From the NCBI GenBank assembly GCA_902729315.2, contig LR746273.1, positions 5,061,001 through 5,125,000 of the forward strand: DNA of 64,000 nt, given 5' to 3'. Position 1 is the first letter of the stretch; every line of letters begins with the position of its first letter. A model generated the notes under the pieces. That model searched no databases. It was given only the letters and a program-made list of their open reading frames with translations, and was not told the DNA's origin. Below are positions 12,138 through 22,868 of this stretch, piece by piece. The stretch comes from Spirodela intermedia. Its lineage: Eukaryota > Streptophyta > Magnoliopsida > Alismatales > Araceae. Made by a program: the position numbers and the translations under genes.

Positions 12138-15100
12138 AAGAAACTGAACAAAATGCTTCCTTGATGATGAAGATTAGGTCAACAAAGGCTAAACTGTGTT
12201 TTCATAAGAGTTTGCACCAAGCTCTTATGAGATTTGAACTCATGAGTATTTGGAGGATGAATGGATGAGATGTTTCAAAGTTGACGCATTGCTTGAAACC
12301 TCATCTAAAGGGGTTCTAATAGTGCCCAAAATCTCAACTAGTGGAGTTCAAATAAGTGAGATTTGATTGATAAAAGATTTTCTATGCTGACACATGGTCA
12401 AGCTGGTCAAGATTGATGACTTGACCAACATTTGACCATGTCAAATGTGTTAGTCCATGAACCTTTGAAAATGTTGTGGTTTTTTGATGTGTCAATATGA
12501 GGTCTTCTGATGCATTGTGATCATTTGACATGTTAGTTCATAATCTTTTGATGCATTAGAATTCTTTATCATCATAAATACGGCTGCCATAGACAATATA
12601 TTATAGTGTCATTAATTTACCATGTGTCAAGTCAAAAAATTGACTTTGTCACATGCCATTAAGCAATGACACATTATTTTGATTTGAACTTTTCTTATGA
12701 TGATTTTGTGTTTGATGTTTTCTATACATTATTCAACTTTTTACTAGATGTAGTGTCCTATCACTAAGTAGTGCCACATGTCATGTTGACTTTCAAAATG
12801 TACTTAAATCAGTTAGATTTGCTACATGTCTAGATGTAATTACCTAGTTAGATTTGAAACATATTCAGATTAAATTATTTGAGTCATATTTTTTTGTGTA
12901 CAAATATAATTTTCTCATCAATAGTTTATCATTCTCTCTTTTGGATGAGAATTGACGCATTAAGTAAATGCAAGAGGTCAACACATGAGTCAACACACAT
13001 TTTGGCCCACTTTCTCTCTCCTCTAGCTTTGCTCTAAAATAACTTACTTTGATTTAGTTTGGCTTATACATGTATGACTTTTGATGTATATTCTCCTCTA
13101 GACCTGAAAAACATAACATTTAAACATATCAATTTGGAGGTCATTACATTTCAACATATTTGATGACAAGTTTTCATACTTAACACCAAAATATGTGATC
13201 AATTTGTTAACATCAACATTATTTTAGTCAACTAGCTCCAATCCACTAAATAACAATCAAGGAATTGTTGCACCATTGGTTTTACTATATCTAGCAAACC
13301 AAATAATAAGAATTATCAAGCTTCTATGAGGCTTACTTTTGGATCCAATCTCAAGCCACCAAATAACTCTCAGGCCATTCTCAAGCTTCCATTAATTTTA
13401 GTAGCACTAGTGCACCAAAGAGTTCAAAGTGATGTTCAACCCAAGTGAAATGTATTTCAAATTTAATCTCCACAACACCATTAATTGGTATAGTTTCTAA
13501 TTTACAAAGATAAGTATGTAAGCATTGATAACAATTTGATAGTGTGATACTAGATTGTTTTGATTTGAATAGGTATTATTCATGGTGCTATCTGTTGGAT
13601 GTTGCTAGGATAACTCCTAATGTTGATCATAATCATTCTCTTATAATGTCTTGAATAACGATTTGTGTTCTTCTCTTTTAGAATGCTTAATTCACTATTA
13701 AGCTCATAATACAAAAAGGTTATATATATTTATATATATCTCACTATAATTTTAATGTATCAATATTGGTCACATCACCCTTTTTTTTCCATTTATGTCT
13801 AAGAATACTTTTATTAACTTTCCTTTCATTCACACAAAAAGATCACCACGTATTATCACAAAAATTGATTTTTACATGTTAAAAATGAATTTATTTAGTT
13901 CCACAACTCAAAATTATAATCAAACTTTAGCACTTATAAGTTAGTTTGAAAGTTAATAAATCAAGAGTCATGTTTACTATCCCTCTTCCATATTTTGTAA
14001 GACATTTTTGATATTTTTATTTTATGTACTATTCCTCAATTAAAATTTATAAAATGATGTAATGATAAAAAAATTATGATTTTGGCCTTCTAAAAAAAAT
14101 TAACATCAAACTATTGATAATTTACTATTTTCTAGCTTGCATAATGGAACAAGAAAAATAACTCAAACTATTAGGAAAATCTTCATTTAACAATTTGTAT
14201 TAGCTTGCTCTTAGCATGTCTCAACACTATAAAATATATCAGATTTTCACATTTTCCACTGATTGTGAATTCTTATGGCGAATTTGCAGCCAATGATTCC
14301 TTTCTAGGACTTGCATTTCAATAATCAATATTGAATAGAATAGTATACAGACTACTAATACTATAGGAGTTAAATTTGCCAAAGATCATTAAACCAATTG
14401 GCAGCCCTTCCTAAAAGATTCAACTGGACATGAAAACTTTGAATCTATTATTTTTCAGGCCTTTGATTCAAACTTCAGATTTTCCAAAACTTTAAGAAAT
14501 TTTAAAGGTCTTAACATCTGCAAAAGTATCCATGCACGTTAAATAGACAAGATCTTTTTTTCTCAATTAAATTCTGAAGTTATGAGCAGGTTATATTTTG
14601 CATTGATGACATTTTACTTGGCTATAACATATTCACGTTATAAGGCAAAAGAAAACTTTGATCAAAGCTAATGATTTTGACTTTAATATCCCAGATGACT
14701 ATGACTTGTGGCAAGGAAGAAAGCATATATGAAGAGGTATTAAACATTTTGTGAGCTGACCTAGTTTATGATCAATCATGTTAGTATTTATGTGTTCCTC
14801 ACCAATAAAATACACACTACATTGACTTCCATTTATTGTGAACTTGAATTAATATAATAATGTATAATAGAAGAATATTAAATGAAAAATAAAATTAATT
14901 GAAATAAATTAGTGGTCTTAAATTATTTTAAAAATTATGTATCCTTAAAGTTTTCTCCCTAAGTTAACATGTGTTACCATGCCTGACCGAAATGGACACA
15001 ATGCAGTTTGAAAGTCTTAATATTTCTGCCCCACATTTAATGAAGATAAAGACAATCTAAAGTGTATTAAATTAAATAATGGACGTAAATTTCTGAACAA

Positions 15101-16860
15101 AAATAGGTGGTAAAGCTGGTAAGTTATGAATCAAGGCAAAAAAAAGAAAGGTAAATGTATTTACTTTGAGAAAGGCATAAATAAAAACTATAATAACTTT
15201 AAAAAAATGTATTTACAGTTATCCTACTAAAAAATGGGGCACAATAAGGAATGAAGATACAAGGCAGTGAATCAGTTCCCTTAGGTTCTATTACACCTTA
15301 CTTGAGAGTTGAAAGGCAAGGGGAGTTCACTCACCAACATGTAGGAAAGAACAAACAAACAGCGTTAGGTTTTTTACAGGTCGTTGAAATGCGAGCACGA
15401 TAGAGATTGACCCCTCAATAAGCATCCTAATAAAACGCAAGATATTTGTAATGGTTTGACGCGTAGCCTTTTCCAATGACTCGATAAGTTTGGGTTTTAC
15501 AACCCGTGAATGCGCATGCCAACTGGGCTTAAGTTTCCGGACTCACCATTCCTTCAGTTTCTGTAGTATTAGTCCACCAACTACAAGATCCATAGCCATA
15601 ACCGTACCATGTTGAACCACTATTTTCATGGATTATCCAGCACTCCACGAGGGTTATTTCATGAAGCTCCGAGAGGCTATCGTAGTAAAAAGAAATGAAC
15701 AAGCTTGGAAAGGATGACCTTTCCACAGATTAATACGTGGAAAAATTAATCCTCCCATCTAACTGTATCAAATGACTCAAATTTCTTGAGGTGAATAGTC
15801 GTAGTATGTGCTATTATTTCAGAGCTGAAAATACCCCCCTTTAATGACCTTAAATAGTCAGCAAAAGCTAATTTTATTTTCTCTTCTGTTTTGTTATTTT
15901 CCACGGGAGGATCAGGAAAATGGAAGAAAAAATTATGTAACATGGAATGCTTCCCCCCGTACAAAATATAGAAACCTTATCTCAATTGGTTGGCGGTTGC
16001 TGCCAACGGACGAGAATGGCATATATTCAATATAATTTCATTTAAAAAAGAATTTTAATAATTTCAGATATTAATAAGCAATAATAATTAAGGCAGAGTA
16101 ATCGGATGAAAGAATCCAGAAAGAGTTTCGGCTGGACCGCAGAAAAGGGAGAATGCTGGTCACTTATGAGAAAATCCAGCAAAAATACTTTCTTCGTATT
16201 TCAGTCACCTGGCAAGATGAAGCATCGGTAACTGAACTCCGGGATTAATTAAGCGGTCATCGCATTCCGGGTTAGGTCGAAGTGATATAGAAGAAGGACA
16301 ACGGCAGCTGTGGCCGTCGGTAACCGGCGTAAGACACTGTTTACCCCTTCATTATTGGCCAGGAGGAGGTCTTGTTCGGAGTACAGCGGGCCATGTTGAC
16401 GTCAGAGAAGCCGACGACAGAACACGGGGGTGGTGGGCCTCATTAATGAATGAGCAGGACATGCTGAAGATGGAGGGGCCAGCGACAAAACACGGGAGAT
16501 GCGCGGATGAACCTCTTAAAAGAAGACCCTGCTGGTGTCGGTACAAGGGGAAGACACTGGAGGGAGCGATACCAATAGATAAATCACTTCATTGCGTTTT
16601 TTAAAAGTGGCCAAGGCCGAGAATATGGAATCGTATTACGACAATCTGAAGCGAGTACAACGAAACAAGAGTATCAGAGAAGAATATAGGAGAGCATACA
16701 CACAGACCCATTGACAAGGAATACCATACGATCAGACTGGCAGCGTTCATGCAGAACGTGCACAAACAATATCTGCCTTTATTCGAGCAGTAGCTTTCCA
16801 ACGTCCAGGGAAGCTCTTGTTATTTCTGATCCCATGGCTTCCGCAAGGGAGAGAGTAAAC

Positions 16861-17097
16861 TCAACCCGGTTGTGGCATTCCGGGCAGTTTGGGCGAGCCG
16901 GAACCTTTGCAGTGCATACGGCAGACTCCCCAGCACACCCTTTGGTTGATCCTTGGCTCTACCTTCTTCAACATCATGCAGTTGGGCATGCACCGGCGGA
17001 TGCACCGCCGTAGAGGCGTTCCACGAGCGTCGGCCGTGGCTGCCACCGCAAACAGCGCGAGCAGGACCAGCGCCACGACCTGTCTACTGGACGCCAT
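16861..17097 (-). CDS. Small secreted six-cysteine peptide, thionin-like/hairpinin-like
   Basis: A 78-residue single-exon peptide. Residues 1 to about 24 form a signal peptide (hydrophobic core VVALVLLALFAVAA, then small residues). The mature part holds six cysteines at 32, 36, 40, 55, 59 and 63, giving C-x3-C-x3-C-x14-C-x3-C-x3-C, the layout of an antiparallel helical hairpin closed by disulfides. It is basic around the cysteines. This resembles proteins annotated as plant thionin family or alpha-hairpinins, which are often defence or reproductive peptides; the family is inferred from cysteine spacing and the function is unknown. A TATA-like element lies about 100 bases upstream. The Pro/Gly-rich tail (LPGMPQPG) has no cysteines. 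Confidence 0.72.
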   Translation of the reverse strand: MASSRQVVALVLLALFAVAATADARGTPLRRCIRRCMPNCMMLKKVEPRINQRVCWGVCRMHCKGSGSPKLPGMPQPG

Positions 17098-17195
17098 CTC
17101 CTCCTCCCCAACCTTGTGGAGTTTGATGGGGAGAAGAAGACCGAGAGGAAGAGGAGGTGGAGCCGGCGATGAGGCGTGGGGATGGATACTACTGG

Positions 17196-17204
17196 ATTTA
17201 TAAG
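17196..17204 (-). promoter_or_regulatory. Putative TATA box of the six-cysteine peptide gene
   Basis: On the minus strand the sequence reads cttataaat, about 100 bases upstream of the ATG at 17097. This supports 17097 as the start. Confidence 0.6.
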
Positions 17205-19059
17205 CCCTGTCGATATCAGATGGTCGAGATGGGGAAGGTTGCTGAACGGGTGCCTAGTAACGATGCCAGTTCAGCGATTACCTTGCGCCTCTCGTTCTCA
17301 ACGAGCATGCGAGGCATCTTCCCAAAAGAGCTTTCGGTTTGCCCGGAAAGGGAGGTTGAAGCGAGGGGACAGTTTTTTCTATGAGTGCTATTTAGAGCAT
17401 CATTCGGTTCGAGTGTTCCTGGTGTACATCTCAACAGTTTGCATGATTATAAATGAGCAGCCTTCGCATGATAGGCGAATGGTTCTGGGAAGTATTTGGG
17501 TTCTACAAGATTCTTGGAAGATGATTACATCCAGAATTTCGCACTGTTATTAAATGGAATTCGGCTGAGCTTCCAACATGGCGCACCATAAACGCCCCCT
17601 ATCCTGGGCTCTCTCTCTCTCTCTGTCTCTCTCTTTCTCTCTCTTCCCTCTCTGTGAATATCATCTCTTTTTCCTCACTCTGGAGATTTTCTCTCCCTCT
17701 AACGCTCTTTCAAAATGAACCATTCCTCCGTACTACAAAAAATTCTGCATGGGAAACAGCAAGAGGGGGAAAAAAAATGAAAGAAACCAAGTATTCGTCA
17801 ATTCTCTCACTAACTACGCATGAACCCGCTCACGTTCATATCAACGTCGCATGGATAGCCAGCTGTCTGCGGATTTACAGTCCCTGGCGGATACGTGCTC
17901 TCTTTAGAGCTGGAGTTTGGATGTTGCCCCCAATGTCAAACCTTAGTCCCGAACCCAACCCAGCCCAAGCCTTCTCAGATTCATATCAACGTCGCGTTCA
18001 AAGGCAATGATAACATACTAGAAGCTCGGGCAGCTTCACCCAAGCGATAGCGTGACTCCACATGTTCCATCTTGACCAGTCCCCCGGATCAAGAACCTCT
18101 ACAAGTTGTTCTTACATCGCTCCAGCCATCTTCTGTGGGGCATGAAGGCATGAAGCCCGAGAAGACTGGTCGGCTGATTATGAGTTCTCCTGAGAAAGCC
18201 ATGGCCCTCGTGCCTGTCGAGGCGTATCTGGAGAGTACACTCCTATCATCGTTTTCTCTCTCTCTCTCTCTCTCTCATGCTTTCAATAGCGTGGAGATTC
18301 TGCTGAATAGAGGAGACAAACCAATGCTCTGGTTGACAAATCTTACCTGCCAGAGAGGTTTTATAGGTAATCTGTTCGTCGATATCATTGCTTTGAAACG
18401 GACTGAGGTTCAAGAACGAAATGCAGCAAATTACGACGCCAATGAAATACTGCAGTAATTTTTCGATTAGGTGTACAATGCAAGACCCAAGAGCACAGGA
18501 ATTTCTGACTCGGGGGAAATTGTGGCTTGGGGCAGTGACTGCGACTGCGGCGATGAAAAAACGAAGGGTTAACCCGAGTGTCCAGACCGGGTTTCTCATG
18601 GAATTACTTGCCCTACTATTCTTGGAGAACTCCAGTGAAGTTTTTGCTTACTCTAGAATCTGTCTACCACAAATAGAAAACTTTTTGACGGGTCAAACTT
18701 TGGGTTTTTCCGATTTTCAGATGGACCAGCACTGAGTGAACCCCGTTTCAGATCATAGCGTTGATTTTAGACTAAATCAGGATCGAACTCGCTCATTAAG
18801 AACCCTGCAGACAGAGTTGCAACAGCATGGACGTAGCAGTCTCTGCTACTCTCTTTTGTATAGCTTATCATGAATAGATTCGGACCACAAGACGAAGAAG
18901 AATGCAAAGCAAAAAGCTAGCTGATGTTCACACCTGGTTTTGCCAACAAGTTGAGAATAATTTCGATATAAATCAAGCCTCGCTGTCACATGCTGTGATG
19001 AAGAATGAGTTATTCTACACAAACTGCTCTTCCGATGAAATCTGCCACTTGAATCGAAG
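17205..19059. other. Spacer between the six-cysteine peptide and G-gamma genes
   Basis: No supported gene. It has CT runs at about 17610-17645 and 18257-18275. The right end (about 18850-19059) should contain the 3' untranslated region of the G-gamma gene, which is transcribed leftward. Confidence 0.5.
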
Positions 19060-22000
19060 TCAGAGGATCCAACATCTGCAGCTTTGGGATTCTTGGGGTC
19101 CTTCAAACCATCGCTCCCATGATTGGTTTACTGGTCCATTGGTTCTGCAAAATGAGCTTCGGTGAGAATATTGCAGGCCCCGTCAATCAATGGCGTTGGA
19201 TTCAGATTTCCTTACACTGGTAGCAGCGGATCTGGCCTGCTTTCCACATTCTGGATCAGCCTGGTGGAGCACAATGCATACAGTTCAGGGTTTCACGCTA
19301 GCTCCAGATAAATCATAAAATAATAAAAGAATCAATACTTACTGCTGACATGCAGTGGAGACATGATCCGTCTTCTCCAGCTTTTCCAGTTCCTCCTGCA
19401 TGCACAAGCACGTTAAGGAACAGAGAACAGGACTCTGGGTTAGTGAAACGTGCGAGCATTCATGGCACAGATTTACAACGAGGGCGAACGAAATTAAGAA
19501 CTGTGATTTTCGTTTTCTATACAGAGGATTGTCAACAAGCAAAGCTTTCAACGGTTGGATTGGCACAAGTCTGAGTCTATCCTGCAGCTATGGAACATGA
19601 GACTGCTAAGAGAAAAACGATTGCAACACTAGAACAACGACAGACGCCGACATAACGCAGCATCTGTTGACAATCGTACTCCTGAAATATGATATTAGCC
19701 GCCATTTCACTTAAATTTGAAGGCATTAACAACGGCTCTCTGGTTCAACCAACATGAACCCAAAACGAGTATAAGGCCTATTTTTTATGATGCGGCAGCC
19801 CAACTCATCCACTCGGGCTTCCAACCAAATTTTTCTCTCCAGAATTGAATCATCTCCTGCTCTCAACCTAAGCATAGTTCGTATCATCTCAAGAACTTTA
19901 TCATCTCTTGCCCTGCCCAAAATTTTTCTCTCCTGCTCACATTGTTTAGTTTATAAGTGAAATACATGCCCACTAATCTGCAACAGAAAATCCAGAGTCA
20001 TATTATCCTCGCAACCAACTGGGATCATTATTTATCAGGTGGGTATTCAACTATATAAAATTGTGTACAAACTGGAATTGGAATGCAACATTCTAGCATA
20101 CGTGTGGTACAGATTTAGGTGTTATACTCGGCATTGCATGGAACTCCTTTTATAGAGTTTACCTATCAATTAGGTTTTCATAATCAAGAGCGATGTCAAC
20201 TTCCCCAAAAAGCTGAAACACCTTCATTAAAAGCTCCACCGATATCAACATAAAACATATTCTATTCACTTAGTCATTTACTGGAGACAAAACCTTCAGG
20301 GTATGCATTATTAATAGACAGGGCAGCATATTCTGAAAAAAGACATTTTTCTTTAGAAAAATACATATATTCAAAGCTATTAGCTAACATTCTACGTAAT
20401 ATCCTGTATGTTTGACCATAAATAAATATTTCCATTTTCTAAATGACACTTTTGTTAAAACGATACGACATGGAATCTAAAAGAAACATTTTGCGCACTA
20501 CTTCCCATCATGCCTAAGCCCGACTGATAGGTCAATCATTCTAGGGTTTTCGAAGTTGCTTAGTTTTTGCACAATATGAGAGTAAGGAGCTATTCCTAGC
20601 AAGATTGATTAATATTCAACTAAGCATCCCAATCAAGAAATGAGCAAGACAAGAGGAGAAAAGTAAAACCTGAGCTTAGTTGTTGCATTAACAAAAGCAA
20701 ACAAGAAAGAGAGCACGAGAGAGCCAAAATAAACAATCTGAAGAAAGACCCAACAACAGGAGTTCGCTCTGTGCCGGCTTGCAACAGAAGCTTCACGCTC
20801 TAGGCACTCATGCCACAATCAGATTTTATCTTTCTTATTGCAAGGTTATTTCTCCATCCCATAGGCATAAGGATGCGGAGTAATACAAAGGCCCCAAAAA
20901 AAATAAAAATGATGGAGAGTAATATGGGGGGAAAGAAATAAGCAGCAGAAGAAGACAGTGTATAAACGACAGAGGAAAGCAGGGGAGTGGTGTGTGTCAG
21001 AGAGAGGGAGTGATAAAAGCATGGGAAACTTGGTGGGGATGGAAAGAGAACTGAAGAGATAGTAACAATTTTGTGAGGCAGACTGGAGATGGGAGGCAGA
21101 ATGGACAGTGACAAAAGAGAGAATCAAAGGCAGACTGGAGACAAAAAGAAACGAATAAGGACAAAAAAGAGAATCGAAGGAAGGTGGAGGGTGAGGAAGA
21201 GAAACAAAAGAAAGAGAGCATACCAGGAAAGACGGCAATGAGGAGAAATTGCAGGAGATGTGAGAGAATGATATAAAATGATGCGGCATAGGGAGGTAGA
21301 CTAAGAGTGAGTGTGAGAGTAATGATGAGGAGACCGACAGATAGACAGCGACCCAGAAAGAGATTATGAAAACGGAAAAGATCAAGGAGAGACAGATAAA
21401 GAGTGAAGGAGACAGCGTCAATGCAAACAAAACTGAGGGCAATCTGAGGTATACGGGATCTCCATTATCAAGATGAATCATTTCAGTTTTTTCTTTTGTT
21501 TCTCTGCAAATTTCAGATTTTTGGTGGATGCCAGTCTTCCTAATAGGCGATAAGATTAGTAGTACCATGAATCTAGAAACTACAAATCAATAAATCTGGT
21601 TAGTAGGCACAGAAGGTGACAGAAATAACTGAAGAATTCCAACTTCTGAGTGATTGCACGCCAGGCATCCCCTAAAACTATGCACATTTCCAAGTGGTCT
21701 CAAGAGCCATGCAACCAGTTTTCAAAAGTCCAGAACTTCCCCCCCTTCCAACAAGTCATTTAGTTTAACACATTTACATGGAAACACCTCCAACTATATG
21801 TAGAAGCGATAAGAAATGCCAAACAACTATGCATTTTTCACACTATATTAGAAATTAGTAGACCAGACTGATGAAACCTTAATTCTAATATCGGATTGCT
21901 TTATCTCATATGCTCCCAAGAAAGAAAGACAGACATACGCAAACTTCTGACAAATCAAGACCAAGGTTTCCTTCATGATAAGGCTCAGAAAGGTCAAATG

Positions 22001-22868
22001 CTGGGAGGTGAAAATTCATGGGGTTAGATAGGACCATATATGGTCCTATCTAACCCCATGGATAGAATATCCTCTTCTGCCATGTTGAAAATTTCCTCTT
22101 CTGGGTGGAATTATGCCAGTCTACAACAAGTTTGTACCTTTGAGTCATTGATGGAATATCGGCGCAAGAAGCGCAGGTCCATGGTGAACGAGCAATATAC
22201 TGTGTATCCAAGATATATATAAATGATGCCTTGCGATGCCAGTTGTAGGAGAGGATGTGCCTTTAAATCGTGAACAGCAAAGAAACAAGCAAATGGAATA
22301 CTTTCCTGTTCAATAAATTTTGGATGATTTGTCCTCAGATTCTTATCGCGTACAGTAGATCATTATGATCGGCACACTAAGTCCACTGAGAACGTACAAA
22401 AATCTGATCATGAAACACATTTATAAGCTGTGGGTCGCCTTGTTAGTCCCCTACCTCCTATGGAAAAAAGATGGTTAATCATAAACCTCGAGAAAAAAAT
22501 TTGCCCTCAGATTGTTTCTACTTTCAATGGAAGGTAGGAAAAAACCCTAGCTCTCCTCTGCCCTAGAGAAAAAAACCAGAATTCTGGAAGCATTTAGCGG
22601 GCATCGGGGAATGTACGCCAAGGATAATGTGGAATAAAAAAAATGAGAGAGGTTGAGACAGATTACCCAAGGAAAAGAAATAAATGAGGAGAAGGTGGAG
22701 ACCAACCTCTAAGAACTTGGTCTCCTGCTCGAACCGCTTCAATTCAGCAACGATCCGGTGCTTCCCTTTGACCTCCGACGCCAGCGCTCTGCCATCGCCC
22801 GACGCATCATTCTGCAGATTGATGGACGGCGGCAGCGACAGATTATTCTGCTCTCCGTCTGTCTGCAT
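19060..22868 (-). CDS. Heterotrimeric G-protein gamma subunit, type A (prenylated, AGG1/AGG2/RGG1-like)
   Basis: Partner of G-beta that anchors the dimer at the plasma membrane. Four exons on the minus strand (22868-22707, 19395-19343, 19260-19216, 19144-19060) join in phase to 114 residues, the usual size of plant type A gammas. Visible landmarks are the coiled-coil start KGKHRIVAELKRFEQETKFLE, then EELEKLEKTDHVSTACQQ, the DPLL signature in VESRPDPLLPVTNGPVNQ, the SWERWFEGPQ motif, and a C-terminal CaaX box CWIL (Leu last, predicting geranylgeranylation) with a second Cys two residues before it. Intron 1 is 3.3 kb and carries a 44-bp palindrome and a purine-rich tract. The start MQTDGEQNN is preferred. 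An in-frame ATG at 23081 would add 71 residues with a hydrophobic N-terminus. Confidence 0.94.
20880..21430. repeat. Purine-rich low-complexity tract inside G-gamma intron 1
   Basis: The plus strand is strongly biased to G and A (many gagaga, ggaaag and aaaaga words) for over 500 bases. It includes a partial duplication of ggcagactggaga at 21077 and 21129. The opposite strand gives a long Ser/Leu/Phe-rich open frame that is a by-product of this composition. Confidence 0.65.
22017..22060. repeat. Perfect 44-bp palindrome
   Basis: The sequence equals its own reverse complement over all 44 bases, with two 22-bp arms and no loop (centre atat at 22037-22040). Arms run catggggttagata... outward in. 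It lies in intron 1 of the G-gamma gene. Confidence 0.95.

Larger units (their letters stand above)
9057..16860. other. Long AT-rich spacer without a supported gene
   Basis: The first 600 bases hold the calmodulin 3' end (AATAAA at 9299-9304), a GTCT microsatellite (9409-9427) and a three-unit repeat (9444-9580). From about 9900 to 15300 the DNA is very AT-rich with stops in all frames. It contains a hairpin at 12083-12137 and a possible degraded LTR-like segment (about 11628-13230). Short open frames at 15529-15964 on the minus strand (65 and 72 residues, one with repeated GYGYG and Trp residues) could be debris of a gene, but I cannot assign them. At 16330-16560 short segments recur (gtcggtaa/gtcggtac followed by aagacactg). 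Confidence 0.6.

Noticed and set aside
9057-16860. tRNA genes in the long AT-rich spacer
   Set aside because: I looked for B-box-like ggttcgaatcc sequences and saw only weak partial matches without a foldable cloverleaf.
20846-21568. A 240-residue minus-strand open frame rich in Ser, Leu and Phe
   Set aside because: It is the by-product of a purine-rich plus strand inside G-gamma intron 1. There are no domains, and composition alone explains it.
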